A stretch of DNA of 64,000 bases from Paragorgia papillata (GCA_035771165.1 JAWNZC010000265.1:2816001-2880000), one strand, 5' to 3'; shown: positions 1 to 11,600, numbered from the stretch's first letter. Numbers and translations: made by a program. Notes: generated by a model not told the origin, from the sequence alone.

Positions 1-1184
1 AAAAGCTTCGTACATGCAATAAAATTTGTTTTATCAGCTTTTTTCAACATATAAACAATCCACAAGTTCTGCTTGTTCATGTACAGTTCATATTTAAAAG
101 ACTTTGTGTCTTACCAAAACTGATAAATTATACAATTAGCACAACAAGCAAGCCAGCCCAGCTAGGCGAGCTAGCCCTTCTTATGTAAAGACAATAAAAA
201 TCATCTTGGCAAAGCAAGCTAGCTTGAGTACCCGAGCTGGCTCGCCTCCATATAAACACCCCCTAAATGGACTGTACAGCTATATTCTTAGCACTATGCA
301 TTTGACAAGCTAATAAAATCCCAGAAAAATTTGGATAATTAAATGGTTGTAATGTTGTACCTCCTACACAATTTTTAGTCAAATTCCTGCACTGACAGTC
401 TCTCCATTGACAATTAAAACTATCTCGTGTTATCGATAGTAAAATCAGAAAAGTCCATCCAGACAGGAATGGGTTACACACATAATAAACAATTGGCAAA
501 TTAAAAAAATATTAATATTTAATTAACCTAAACAGTAAACACTACTATACTAAAATGAGAATGGGAATAAATTCATAATTACTGTACCAACAAAATTACA
601 AAAAAACATTTCTTGTTATTTCCTATTTTCATCAATACAGATTTCCTTTAAAAAACCAAACACTACTTGAGAACACTACTAGATCCTCGTATACGCCGAG
701 CAAGTCTTCAAAGCATACGTTTGCAAAGATGGGAAAGCAAGATGATCCTCGAGGTCTGTCACCACTTCAGTTAATATCGTTGATGAATCTCGCCAAACCG
801 TTGTTCGAAGAGTCACCACGAACAAGGGATGAATGAAAATGTATTTGAACTGAAGACGACCATCGAGTGAAGCTGATCAAGTACACGGCCGATAAATATT
901 CACTCTTTTTGTACTTATCTTATAAGTCTGTTGTCATTTGGGCTTTTGTCAGAGTTGTCAAACCATTGACATTGTTGATTGTTGTATAGTAAGCTGAATC
1001 TAATCCATCGATTCAAATTTTGTTTGCAAAAGTTTGTTCTTGTAAGTACTGGAGTATTAAACATTTTAAATGCATGCTCGCTTCAATAGACCAGTAATTC
1101 ATCAAAAATGCCTTGAATATTCGACTGTTCACTTCTATTCGACACAATTCGAACGCAAAGAACTCAGCCATGCATGGTGATGGC
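1..1184. other. Intergenic stretch, one repeat end
   Basis: No supported gene. Around 238-268 the sequence reads as the right end of a short inverted-repeat element (CCTCCATATAAACACCCCCT), the same terminal motif seen complete at 53951-54309. A short minus-strand open frame (263-499) stops inside this repeat end and has no recognised domain. Confidence 0.5.
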
Positions 1185-1264
1185 TCCCCCCAAAGTTTGG
1201 CTTCACCCAATCATAGGGCCGGCCTTATGGAGTTATCGTTCCAGTCTTTATATAGAGTTCAATG
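1185..1264 (-). repeat. Partial copy of the small DNA element at 11605-16037
   Basis: The minus-strand reading starts CATTGAACTCTA and continues through the same blocks (CTCCATAAG, CCTATGATTGGGTGAAG) found at the right end of the element that interrupts the old Gypsy copy. The opposite terminus is not recognisable here, so this is a truncated or diverged copy. Confidence 0.6.
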
Positions 1265-1424
1265 CTTCAACCTCGTACCCAGGGTTTTTCTCTGCGCGGT
1301 CGGACTTCTGGTTAATCCTTATTCTGTGCACGGTTAATAGAAGGGAGACTGGTTAGGCTAGCTGGCAAACTTCAAAGGGAGCGACGAATCATGTTAGGAA
1401 CCAGTTCTATTTTGCGTCACGTGA

Positions 1425-1690
1425 CCTGCCTCCTCCACAGGCCCGCGTTGCATCATGGACAGGTCACACACGCAGAATTTAGGGCCTGCAAGATCCTGTA
1501 AAAAAATTGGCAAAATTGACACGGAATAAATTTGCATAATTAACTGCCAACCAAACAACCAAAGCAATTACGGTTGAACTTTGTCAACTTTCGGCCGGAA
1601 TAATCAACGAAAATGCACTTTACTCTACCCAGAGACTCTTGGGTTTATACTTTTTCGGTTTCCACAACAACAGAAACTTGAATTACGCTA
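1425..1690 (+). repeat. Interspersed repeat, copy 1
   Basis: Shares ordered blocks with 5545-5865: a GGACAGGTCACACAC/GGGCAGGTCACACAC block, then GGCCTGCAAGATCCTGTAAA, then TACTTTTTCGGTTTCCACAA. The two copies are diverged and have lost different internal segments. No coding content or terminal repeat was recognised. Confidence 0.65.
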
Positions 1691-2275
1691 CACTTACTCA
1701 AGTACACTTTCCACGACTGATTCGAACTTTAAAATCCATTTTAAAGGTCAACTGGGTACACACATCTGTCAAAAAAAAAAACCCGACTTCTTTTGGGGGT
1801 AGTAAACGGTCAACAAACAACAGATATTAGTCATTTAACATAGAAGTTTACGATACTAGATCACACCTTGTTCTTCGTCAAATTTTCCCGCCATATCTGA
1901 TTAGTGATTTCAAGTCAGCAAATTCTTGATATCCTACAATATCCCTAGTATCCTCTTCAATGGATCCATTATTTTCCTTTATCTTCACTAATTTTATCGT
2001 ATGAACCCACATGTACCACAACGCTCATTCGCTCCTGATTCATCTCGCGCCAGCCACGCGTTTACACGCAAGATATTCGTTCTACGCATGCGTAGCTAAT
2101 CCAGGTCAACCTGGATTAGATCCCAGTCAACAGCCGCAATTTGCGATCGTGTTCTGGTTCACGAACCCACGCGAAATCCACGCATTCATGCCGCGCATGT
2201 GCAGACAAATTGCCCAGTCAGTTCGCGTCAATGGTTCGCGTCTGTCGCTCTCTCCTCTAGAGGCTTAGAGGGGGC
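1691..2275. other. No gene seen
   Basis: Short open frames only, without family resemblance or splice context. The last ~35 bases (2240-2275) are inverted relative to 2990-3031 and form the outer arm of the nested structure that follows. Confidence 0.4.
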
Positions 2276-2462
2276 TGGCCTGGTACCCTGGCCCAATTTC
2301 AAAAGAAATATGGGCCAGGTAACCACTAATCTCATTCTCGCGTCATCAGGGCTAAATCCACTTATGACGATTGCAGTTTTACCAATTTCAACCAATAGGA
2401 AAGCAGAAGTCTTTAGTGGTTACCTGGCCCATATTCTTTGATTGGGCGAGGGTACCAGGCTA
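2276..2462 (-). mobile_element. MITE with TAGCCTGGTACC ends, copy A
   Basis: About 187 bp with terminal inverted repeats: left TGGCCTGGTACCCTGGCCCA, right ending GGGTACCAGGCTA. It is inverted relative to copies B and C and lacks a ~25-bp internal piece (the CGCGCGTTTT segment) that they have. Non-coding, non-autonomous. Confidence 0.85.
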
Positions 2463-2491
2463 AGAGGGAGCCTGGGGAACTTGTTTTCCTC

Positions 2492-2699
2492 TAGCCTGGT
2501 ACCCTGGCCCAATCAAAGAATATGGGCCAGGTAACCACTAAAGACTTCTGCTTTCCTATTGTTGAAATTTCGCGCGTTTTAAGTGGCTATGAGTAAAACT
2601 GCAATCGTCATAAGTGGATTTAGCCCTGATGACGCGAGAATGAGATTAGTGGTTACCTGGCCCATATTTCTTTTGAAATTGGGCCAGGGTACCAGGCTA
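2492..2699 (+). mobile_element. MITE with TAGCCTGGTACC ends, copy B
   Basis: 208 bp, ends TAGCCTGGTACC and GGTACCAGGCTA. The 9 bases GTTTTCCTC flank it on both sides (2483-2491 and 2700-2708), as expected of a target-site duplication. A 9-bp duplication is typical of Mutator-like elements. Confidence 0.9.
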
Positions 2700-2708
2700 G
2701 TTTTCCTC

Positions 2709-2918
2709 TAGCCTGGTACCCTGGCCCAATCAAAGAATATGGGCCAGGTAACCACTAAAGACTTCTGCTTTCCTATTGGTTAAAATTTCGCGCGTTTTTA
2801 GTGGCTAATGAGTGAAATTGCAATCGTCATAAGTGGATTTAGCCCTGATGACGCGAGAATGAGATTAGTGGTTACCTGGCCCATATTTCTTTTGAAATTG
2901 GGCCAGGGTACCAGGCTA
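2709..2918 (+). mobile_element. MITE with TAGCCTGGTACC ends, copy C
   Basis: 210 bp, same orientation as copy B and nearly identical. It is bounded by the same 9-mer GTTTTCCTC at 2700-2708 and 2919-2927, so B and C share the middle duplication. A tandem duplication of one insertion is more likely than two independent insertions in the same 9 bases. Confidence 0.9.
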
Positions 2919-3031
2919 GTTTTCCTCTAACGCCCGACAAGTTCCCCAGGTGTCCCTCTCGACAAGTTCCCCAGGTGTCCCTCTTCTCCAGGCCCCCTCT
3001 TAGCCTCTACGGAGGAGAGAGCGTCTGTCGT

Positions 3032-4260
3032 CGGTAAAATTGTGCATGTACTCGAGCATGTATTTTTAAAGAAGTATCAATGGAATAAATGAAACTATGA
3101 AAGGTTGGCCCAACTCTACAAGGTATGTGCATAAAAGCATGTACTGTTATATAAAAGCACGTTTGAAGTCATTTGAACACAAAGGAGTTCAGTTTTTAAT
3201 AATAGTGGAGAAGTGAGGTACTGAGGCTTATAGGCTACTTCTGTCAGTTCTGTGTTCAAAGAACGTCAAACGTGCCTTTTACAAAAACTGAAAAAGAAAG
3301 GTAACAAAACGAAAAGGTTGTAAACCGCCGAGGTTTTAAGGAACGAAAACGTGACGTTTCGAGCGTAGCCCTTCATCGGAGTAAAACGTTTTTACGTTTT
3401 TACTCTACGAAGTTGGTCCAAAATAAACTGCGGCAAAACCTGTCTGTCAACCGCGACTCGCGACTTATTTAAGCCGTGGCTTTAAATATTTTCTCTCGTA
3501 TAAATGGCGTTTTGCCCGTTAAATTGAAATTGTATACATTAGTTTTGACTACAAATTGCTTTTCAACGGCGCTGTCGTGCATTTTACTATTCAGATATTT
3601 TCAGACAAATGTGAGGAACGATGTTGACAATAAAATTCAAAATGGTGGCCAATTCTGCAATGGAAAGTTTTCACATTTCCAACGACTTGTGGTACACTAT
3701 GAACTAAAATTTTTGAAATAAGTACAGAGATCACCCAGAGTAAAAATGTTTCTTGTCAAGTAATGAAACAATGTGAGTGATTTACACTATTCGTGATATT
3801 TGAAAATTATGCCAAATTGCACTCACTCACCTAAACGGCTCGTGCAATTTTGGAAAAATTTTCAAATATCACTTGTATAGTGTAAATTCTTAATTGTACT
3901 CGCTATCATATGATTACCTATACATATAATGCCAAAGTTACCCCAAGATCACTATATGAGAATTTGTATAAAATGGCTTTTATAATAGCGTTAAAGCAGC
4001 CAAATTAATATTTTAAGAATATAATTTGAATTAAATACATCTATTTAACGTTCTGTGTTGATTGGTTCCTTCATCCACTCCATTCGACTGATATAAAAAT
4101 CTCAACAGTTTTGAGTTCTATGCTTATGACTCATGTGACATGACTGAAAATATTTTCCTAGATTTTTTGGTATTGGTTTCATTAACTAAGAGTACCAATT
4201 AAGTTGTCATAGGCTTAAAGGAGTTGTTCACATTGACAGGAAATGAGATTATAAAATTTG
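3032..4260. other. Gene-free stretch with one conserved repeat motif
   Basis: No supported coding region. At 3350-3385 lies GACGTTTCGAGCGTAGCCCT followed by TCATCGGAG, related to repeats at 25600, 34920 and 44230. A short palindrome around TTTTGAAAAT flanks an inverted pair at 3790-3870. Nothing else was recognised. Confidence 0.4.
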
Positions 4261-4267
4261 AATCAGA

Positions 4268-4545
4268 GTATCCAAACACGGAAAATTCCCGCCAAAACGA
4301 TTTTTTGAAAATGTCGGACAGTATATCATATTCACTTGTGATTATTTTATAAAAGAAATACCAAATGGTTTTTTCCGTGTTTGGAGACTCTTATCCAAAC
4401 ACTTGGGAAATTGCTCGACTTTCGAAAAGCTAAAAACACTCACCTACGGCTCGTGTTTTGTTACGCTTTTCTCTAGTCTCGCAATTTCCTGCGTGTTTGG
4501 ATCAGAGTATCCAAACATGGAAAACCATTTGGTATTTCTTTAATA
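4268..4545. repeat. Palindromic repeat built on ATCCAAACACGG
   Basis: Three copies of AGTATCCAAACAYGGAAAA or its complement (4268, 4370-4400, 4508-4541), with inverted AAGAAATACCAAATGGTTTT blocks at 4355-4375 and 4520-4545. The layout is that of a foldback or MITE-like repeat. Non-coding. Confidence 0.6.
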
Positions 4546-4729
4546 CTCTATGTGAAAATATTGTGACTCGCGTGACCCTAAAATGAGGGTGTTTTCACTG
4601 TGGGTTAACACAAAGCCATTACCTCATTTTGAAATTTGAAATGAGTTCTTAAATAGCAATGAACACATGAATAAATATGATAAATGCAAATCATTATGCA
4701 TGATAAAATGCATGATAAATTGCCAATTG

Positions 4730-4890
4730 CAAGATTTCCTATTAAAATCGAACAATTTTTCAGTCATCAGGACTTCCTGTTGAATCTTTAAATAGTTTTA
4801 ACCTGAAAATGACTGTTCAACTGTCTGGACAGGAAGTCCTGCTTGATGACAGAAAAATCATTTGATTTTGATAGGAAATCTTGGAATTTT
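4730..4890. repeat. Hairpin inverted-repeat element
   Basis: Left arm AAGATTTCCTATTAAAATCG and onward through TCAGTCATCAGGACTTCCTG is matched in inverted order by CAGGAAGTCCTGCTTGATGA through GATTTTGATAGGAAATCTT. About 60-bp arms surround a ~45-bp centre. Non-coding. Confidence 0.75.
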
Positions 4891-5544
4891 AGCAAATCGA
4901 ACCTCGTGAAAAGAATAGCTATCCGTTTTTCTTTGTTTAGCAAAAACTAGGCAATAGGACCACTGCACATGGAAATTAAATTGTATCCGGGTAACTGTCA
5001 TGCTTGCTCAAATGAAAAAATATTCAAAAAATATTGCTGAAAAACAATTTCAGCAGTCGCCTCGCAAGGACACAAGAGGCTCTGTTCGCAGAGACATACA
5101 CTGGAATTTATTCATACATAATTTGAAATATACTTTTGATGTGTTTTCTCTGTACAGTTTTGTGTATTGTTCCATAGTTGCTACTAAGGTTTATAATTAA
5201 AACAAATATGTACCGGTACATACAAAGCTATGAGTGTGTTCTTGAGAGAGGACAAATTTCCGAAGAGGGGAACATATATTTCCTAGGAAATTTGGCCAGA
5301 GGGGACTTTTGAGGGGGACAAATTTCCTGTGACACTGGTCAGACATTGTCTGTTGGCTGGCCATTTATTTTCAAACCCTGCAAGATCTTGTCAGCTCTCT
5401 CAAAACTGTGACCTTCCCATAATGCAGAAAGGACCTGCAGAGGAAGCAGACTCGTACCGTACATGAAGGAAATAACTGGGGACCAGTCAACTATAAGTCA
5501 GCTATTCTTACAATCTCATTCCCACAGTTTGCAATCCCTTTTGG

Positions 5545-5865
5545 CTCTGTCTCCTTCACAGGCCCTCATTGCATTATGGGCAGGTCACACACATGTTCTG
5601 GAGTGGAGGCCCTGCAAGATCCTGTAAAAAATTTGGCAAAACTTGGCACAGGATAAAGTTGCATAAATTAAGTAATTAACCATCGTTAACAGCCATGGCT
5701 ATTTAATTGTGGCTATATTCGAAGATTTTGAAGGACAATTGAAGCATTATGACATACAAATTATGGCTTTGAAATGAAGAGGTTATGTTTAGTCTATTGG
5801 GAGCTCGCCCAGGAGTTTAATATACTTTTTCGGTTTCCACAACAACTGAAACTTGAATAAACATG
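5545..5865 (+). repeat. Interspersed repeat, copy 2
   Basis: Second copy of the repeat at 1425-1690, with the same order of blocks and a longer middle segment. No open frame. Confidence 0.65.
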
Positions 5866-5887
5866 CGCAGCCATTTTCTATTTCTTA

Positions 5888-5931
<44 letters not shown>
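5888..5931. repeat. (TA)n(TG)n microsatellite
   Basis: About eleven TA units run directly into about ten TG units. Confidence 0.95.
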
Positions 5932-6114
5932 ATGTTTATGGACGCATTTAATTCCAGCCATATAATCAGATCCTTTTTAATCATTACTTAAATTACTGTA
6001 CTTAAACTGTACCTGTTTTAGAACATGATGACCATGGGATTGGCAGCAGGACCTTCAAATTATTAAATAATCAGCCATTAAGAGAAGTATTCCTTTGACA
6101 CTGAATTATTTGTG

Positions 6115-7084
6115 ATGTCGGAATTCAGAACAAAAGCGCTTGTGAACAACTTGAAACTGCCTTTCTCTCCAATGAAATTTTGCGATAGTGGACGAGATTG
6201 TTACAAAAAAGAAGTTACGAAGGAATCGAAGGAATTAATGACTTATATTTGTGCACTCTTGAACAGTGGTGGTGGAATTCTAACTTTAGATTTCGAAAGA
6301 ATGTGTCCTCGTGGAAAAGTTAATCGCTGTGTGAAAATGATTACAGGTTTGGTGCATAGCATGACATCAACAACTTCTACAGTGTTTGATTTTACAGTGA
6401 CGGGATCAGCCGATAAAATTATTATGAGTGTAAAACCAAGTTGTCGTTTTGTTATGTTGAAGTCTAATTTGTACTTGCGTGATGAATGCGAAGTTATGTC
6501 AGTGCCTCCTGCTGAACCTGTTGAATACATCATGAAAATCATACAAGGCAAGACTGGCCACATTAATACACCAATTGGATCCCACTGCACAAATTTCATT
6601 CAACGCCAAGACGTAGGATTTGGCGAGTCTAAAACTGTTCAACTGAAATTGTTCACAGCAGAGAAAGGCAACTTGGCCAACCGCATTGTTGGAAAGAACT
6701 TCCGTTGTTGTGTTTCTGCATTTGCAAATCTTTCTGGTGGACATATTTATTATGGTGTTAATGAAGATGGAATCGTTACTGCAGAAAAAATTTCCAAAGA
6801 AGAGAAAGAAGAAATTGTTCTGAGCGTTAAAAATGCGGTAAGCACGGTGGTGTGGCCGGACCACATTGGTGGGCCAAAGAGAGGAACACACTGGGAAATT
6901 TTCTGGGAGCCTGTTAAGAACAGTGAGGGCGATGTGATTCCATCTCTCTTTGTGATCGTTATCTTCATCGCCCAGTGTCCAGGTGGTGTGTTTACTGAAG
7001 CACCAGAAAGTTACCACATGGTGAATGGCCAAGTAACGAAGATGAGTTTATCTGAATGGTTGTCGTATCTCCAGCCTACTACAG
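6115..7084 (+). CDS. Schlafen-like N-terminal module, 5' coding exon
   Basis: Encodes 323 residues plus one base. The ATG at 6115 is the first in frame; the GTG before it is unlikely as a eukaryotic start. Two lobes typical of the Schlafen core (paired AlbA_2-type folds) are visible: ALLNSGGG at residues 47-54, then FGESKTVQLKLF at 169-180 and SAFANLSGGHIYYGV at 201-215. Family knowledge: vertebrate SLFN cores bind tRNA and some cleave it using E-x4-E plus a later Asp. Here the second acidic position is Q176 and the GVDD-type Asp appears as N216, so cleavage may be lost while RNA binding remains. The exon ends ACAG|GTAAGA (donor at 7085), phase 1, so the protein continues downstream. The next phase-compatible exon is 17615-17672. 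A standalone short Schlafen with a lost last exon is the alternative. Confidence 0.8.
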
Positions 7085-7436
7085 GTAAGATGAGAATAAC
7101 AAAGGATTACATAAACGACAAGAATATGAAAGAGCATGCACAAAATTATAGGAGCGCGACCAGGATTACACATAATCAACAAATTGACAAACCTTATCTA
7201 GACAGAATTTATATTTCTACACAGTGGCGTGGTGGCAGGGGGGGGCTGGGGGGGGGGGGGAAGGCCCCCCCAGCTGGGGTTTCAGAAGGGGCGCCAAAAC
7301 TAGCAAGGGTGCCAAAACTTAACAAAATAAACCTATTTCTTTGTATACATGTAGCTAGGTCTTCAATGGGGGATATAAAGATCTGTAATCGTTTGTGTTT
7401 TCTATGAAGTTTTATAATCTTCAGAATTCTGTAAAA

Positions 7437-7530
7437 TCTCACTCTAAAATGCAGGAAATGGCATATCAGAGACTTTAGATTTCAAAATGTTTCGGGGGAG
7501 CATGCCCCTGGACCCTAGAGGTTTGGCACT
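7437..7530 (+). repeat. Interspersed repeat, CATGCCCC family copy 1
   Basis: Matches 52700-52800 in inverted orientation: AAAATGCAGGAAATGG, then AGAGACTTTAGATTTC, then a GGGGGAGCATGCCCC block. Diverged copy; the flanking G-rich tract and the GGCGTGG sequence upstream may belong to the same repeat. Confidence 0.65.
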
Positions 7531-8439
7531 ACTTCGCCGCTTGCATTGGCGTGGTCTTTGAGAGAACCCGTTGTTTGTTGTAATATATATTGCTACTTCA
7601 GTTATTTTAAAACAAAAAATGTGATCATTTATCAAATACAGTAATGTCTTTTTAATGACCGTTTAATTTGTAAAATAACCCCATTGGTGTCATATTGCAA
7701 TCAAATCATGTGATATATCTCTGTGGAAACAAACTTTATATGCATGACTTTCTTCATAAAATTGATTGGAGGTTTTCATATATGGTAATTTTTTAAAGAA
7801 TTTATGTGCTATTTTCGCCAATTGTGTAACGCGGGGACCCAGGCATTAATGCACCTGAGTAACGGTATTATGCTTAATGATGTGTTCCGTTACTGCGTAA
7901 CTGAGAGTATAAGTAAGAGTAGCCTAAAAACAACAAGTGTACTTTCTTTTCTCCCCTCCCCGCCCCCTCCGTCTCCCTCTTGGGTTGAGTTGCCTTGGTT
8001 ATTCTGATGACCTTAACAGGCGTGAATATTACGGCCGGACATCGGACAATGTCCGGCGTAAATTCGTCTTATAACGGGCATCTTGAAGCTGTTGCCGCAT
8101 ACATAATGTCCGGCAGAAAAGTGGTCTTGTCCGGCTAATTTTCTCTGTTGCTGGACATTGTGTCCAGCGAACTCCAAAAAATTATATTCAGGCCCGCTTA
8201 AGAATGATGGAAAAGAAATACATGGGTGGAAAATAATGCTCAAATTTTGACAGCGTTAGTGGAAACGAATTTATTTATCAAGTTGCCCGAGGATGGGGTC
8301 GCTGTTTCCCAATTTGACTTATTTTGTAATAGGAATGGGACGAGTTGCCCGCAATGGGACGAGATGCCCGCAAAGGCAATTGGATCCACGAGGATCGGAG
8401 AGAGGACTCTATGTTTGATTTTTGATAGTTAGTTTATAG

Positions 8440-8605
8440 TTAAAGGGGATATTACATGGTGGCGAGAAGATATGGATTTTATGTTCGAGTGGCAAGGACA
8501 ATATCTCACGAGTGAGCGTAGCGAACGATTGAGATTTTGTTCTTGCTACGAGAACATAAAATTCGTATCTTTGAGCAACCGTGTAATGTTCTATTTATTA
8601 TATGG
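8440..8605. repeat. Inverted-repeat (MITE-like) element
   Basis: Left arm GATATTACATGGTGGCGAGA ... GATTTTATGTTCGAG pairs with right arm ACGAGAACATAAAATTCGTA ... GTGTAATGTTC around the centre CGAGTGAGCGTAGCGAACG. AT-rich sequence to 8900 with a GTTACATGCC motif may be a longer relative; no TSD was identified. Confidence 0.65.
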
Positions 8606-9092
8606 ATAATGAAATTGTGCGTGGAAGTGATGTTGATGTTGAGTTTAATGCAAAAACTACACCGCTTTACCTAAAACTTTTAGAAAATACAAATGAAAAG
8701 TACAACAGCCTATTCGAATACGTCATTTTACGTAAAAAACTGAAGTAAGAGAAGTTACTGGCTCAAATTTACTTGCATGGCTCGAAACTTACGGCAAAAG
8801 GCGTAAATTTTGACGATATGTCACTCGCGAGCGTTACATGCCAGAAATACGCCACTCGGTTCCCGGATGTAGTGAAATATAGATTCTACGAGTGTTTTAG
8901 TTGCTAGTAAAATACTCTTCTCCATATAATAAAATAAGTTGTGCAAATAAATGAAGGTTAAATGCTAATTTCTCTTTGACTACTACAATTGGTGGAGGAT
9001 GCAAAACTTCAGAACAAAATTCACCTGGATTTAGCCGCAGTCCTTGGCACCGCCTCGCAGAACACTCGATCGAAAAGGACATGCTGTAAATC

Positions 9093-9589
9093 ATGGCTAC
9101 AGTCGCTGAACTACCTGGTCTTGTTCAAGGCCTTGCAGACGTTGTGAAAACTCAGTTGTCAAACCAGAATCAAGCCCACGAAGCAAATCGGCAGCACATC
9201 GAAGCACTGACTAAAACCGCGAACTCAGCAAGTTCAAGCAATAGCGACACACTCAAGTTACCTCAGGACTGTTTTCTTGACCAGCTTACTACATTATTAA
9301 ACTCTTCTGGAGTTCCTCCGAAACATTGGACAACTTATCTTAAACAACAAGTGCAGCAAGATGTTCGTGCTTATGACTCGGTTGTGTTTGCCGAACAAGA
9401 ATGTAAACATGAACTTGGACAGGATCCTGCTAATGTCACTATACTGCACAGTATGAAAAGTATTTTGACCTCGTCAAAGATTCCTTGATCAAGAAGCGTG
9501 GAAAGCCTAAAGACGAACGCAAACGTGAACTGCTTCAAGACTACTACAACCTCGACAAGGTAAAACCGAACCGCACATCGATTTCGTGA
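9093..9589 (+). pseudogene. Gag region of decayed Gypsy retrotransposon A
   Basis: ATG at 9093 opens a frame of 131 codons (glutamine-rich, helical N-terminus beginning MATVAELPGLVQGL). A frame change near 9470 leads into a lysine/arginine-rich part that continues to the insertion at 9590. It is followed in order by later gag, RT, RNase H and integrase pieces on the same strand, which is what identifies it. Remnant; no 5' LTR was recognised upstream. Confidence 0.6.
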
Positions 9590-9597
9590 GATCCAAC

Positions 9598-10300
9598 CAC
9601 AGGGAGCCCATCTTGGCAGCGCGTGGGCACCCTGTGGCGGACTCGAAACACGCGCGGGGGACTGTGGCAGGGGATTTAAAAAAAAAGAAAAACGGTTACC
9701 GGAAGCGGGAAAAAAGGCGGAAAAAAGGAAAAAACGGGGGGAAAAGGGGGGAGGGAGAGGAAAAAATATAAGGGATGAAACACCAAACGTTCAACGTGGA
9801 ATGTGTTCCGCAAGTAGCCAGGACATCTCGTATCGTCGGGAGCCACCGTTAGAATACTGAAACCGACTGAAACTCAGAGTCAGATGAATGTGCAATAAAT
9901 CAATAATCCTGAGACTTCCCGCTTTATCCAAAAAGCTTATCGTAGGATTTCGTAGCTATCCGAAGTGTCAACGATTATGTAGTGTTCTAGCTAGTTGCGG
10001 AACACATCTCCCGAAAATACGATAGTAATTTAGCTGCAAAATCACGGCTAAAAGGTGAGATTTTGCATCAATTTGAGTTATATTTTGATAAATGAATCAT
10101 TATCACAACTACTTCGCTCAATTGTCTTACAATTTTAATACCTATAGGCACTTAAAACGATGTTCAATCGTGTTTCATCCCTTTATTATTTTCCTAAACA
10201 CACCCATTGAAACACACCACGATCGAGTGTGCCACAGTCCCCCGCGCGTCTTTCGAGTGCGCCACAGGGTGCCCACGCACTGCCAAGATGGGCTCCCTGT
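9598..10300. mobile_element. hAT-like non-autonomous element inserted in gag
   Basis: 703 bp with long terminal inverted repeats beginning CACAGGGAGCCCATCTTGGC, the right end being its near-perfect complement ending GGGCTCCCTGT. The 8 bases GATCCAAC occur immediately before (9590-9597) and after (10301-10308). An 8-bp duplication is typical of hAT elements. The gag reading frame is continuous across the site if the insert and one duplication are ignored. The interior is purine-rich and AT-rich, without a transposase. Confidence 0.88.
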
Positions 10301-10810
10301 GATCCAACATGAACTTGAGAAATGTATTCCAGGTATTCACTACACCGCAACTAACGACGGTATCGAACTGAGACATGTATTTTTGATAAAATTACGTCCT
10401 GAAATTGGGAAAGCCATGATAAGACGAGATGCTAAATATTCCTCTTTGGCTGAAATAGTATAGAAGCTGCAAACCGATATGAACATAGTTCCCCTTCATT
10501 ATCTGCCCTATCGTCTGACTATGTTGATCCATTCAGAGAAGATAAATCTATATGTTGCTGGGCAACGCTGTTACAAATGTAATGAACTTTGACACATCAA
10601 AAAGGATTGCCCTAGCCTGTCCAATCGCCAAAACCAATCAAAGCTACCTCCGTCTACGAAGAATATTTCTGCTGAAGTGTGCCTTCAATGGAACCAGCGC
10701 CACAGTCCAAGGTGCTTGCTTGATAACAACAGTTGCAAGTTCAACCACCAACGTGTTTGCCTTATGTGCAAAAAGAAAGGATGTACCTGTAAACAACCTC
10801 GTACCCAGGG
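10301..10810 (+). pseudogene. Gag C-terminal part with degenerate zinc knuckle, Gypsy A
   Basis: The frame resumes after the hAT-like insert (HELEKCIPGIHYTATNDG) and runs to a stop at about 10461. Cys/His-rich codons follow in shifting frames (CYKC near 10560, CLMCKKKGC near 10770), matching the zinc-knuckle region expected between capsid and polymerase. Multiple stops and shifts show decay. Confidence 0.55.
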
Positions 10811-10819
10811 CCATTTGTA

Positions 10820-11210
10820 GGCCCACTCATTAAACAAGAGATTCAGAAGATGATTGAACAACATTTTGGAACCTTCTACATCTCCTTGGGGGGCGCCTTG
10901 TCTTCTAGTGAAGAAGAAAACCGAACACGGTCTACAAGTCACTCCTCGTCTTGTCTGGGACTATTGTAGGAACTGTTAGCTGTGATTTGGGCTTGGGAAA
11001 CATTTCATCGTTATCTTTGGGGACGAACATTTTTAGTGCAAACTGAGCACGCAAATCTCCAGTGGTTACAGGCTGTTTATAGTCCACAGAAAAGTCGCCT
11101 CGCTCGCTTGGCAATGCGCCTGGCTGAATATGACTTCGACCTACAACACCGGCCTGCATGGAAAAGAGAACTCCAATGCCGACGCTCTTTCCAGATGTCC
11201 TCAGACTTGT
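10820..11210 (+). pseudogene. RT start fused to RNase H remnant, Gypsy A
   Basis: About 30 codons resembling the entry to a Gypsy reverse transcriptase (IKQEIQKMIEQH, then a VKKKT-like end) are followed almost directly by RNase H sequence (ELLAVIWAWETFHRYLWGR ... TEHANLQWLQ). Most of the RT domain, including the catalytic YxDD region, is deleted. Confidence 0.7.
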
Positions 11211-11600
11211 AGTGATACATGTACCGTCGCAGAAACTGTCAGCTTAAATGATGTCGAACCGCTGATGGACGTCAAGACCTTGGTCGTAGTCGAATCCGCA
11301 CTTGGTCTAGATAATGAATCATCCACTCTTGACACTGCTCCGAACGCCAGTTTGGAGAATGACGAAGAAAACGAGTTTGCCACAGATCACCTTATCGCCC
11401 TAAAACCATCGCTCTTCGAATTTCGAGATGAGCAGCGTTCGTGTCCTCAGTTACGACCCATCATTGAAAAATCTCTCTGGTGCAACGTTGGAACAATCTC
11501 AGGATGACCACTCTAAATTCACAGGATACGAACTTAACCCCAATGATGGTTGTCTTTATTACCATGACTACTGATATCAACGACAGTCCACCGTTGGTTG
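11130..11600 (+). pseudogene. RNase H-integrase linker, Gypsy A
   Basis: Opens with NADALSRCP, the conserved junction after Gypsy RNase H, followed by an acidic, low-similarity linker of about 115 codons. It shifts frame near 11480 and reaches the target duplication GTTGTACC at 11597-11604, where a small DNA element interrupts it. The sense frame continues at 16046. Confidence 0.7.

Larger units (their letters stand above)
2240..3031. repeat. Outer inverted repeat hosting three MITEs
   Basis: The arm at 2240-2275 (GTCGCTCTCTCCTCTAGAGG and beyond) is matched in inverted form at 2990-3031. Just inside the right arm, a ~24-bp unit containing GACAAGTTCCCCAGGTGTCC occurs twice in tandem (2936-2985), and a related inverted piece lies at 2463-2484. 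The MITEs A-C therefore sit inside an older palindromic repeat. Confidence 0.65.
7085..9092. other. Putative intron with repeats, no gene
   Basis: The reading frame stays open past the donor into low-complexity G/C runs (7237-7270), which is read-through. The rest holds the repeat at 7437-7530, a cluster of GACAATGTCCGGC-like pieces (8030-8180) and an inverted-repeat element from 8440. No other exon was recognised. Confidence 0.5.

Noticed and set aside
263..499. Cys-containing 78-codon minus-strand frame
   Set aside because: The stop lies in a MITE end and no acceptor or partner exon is clear.
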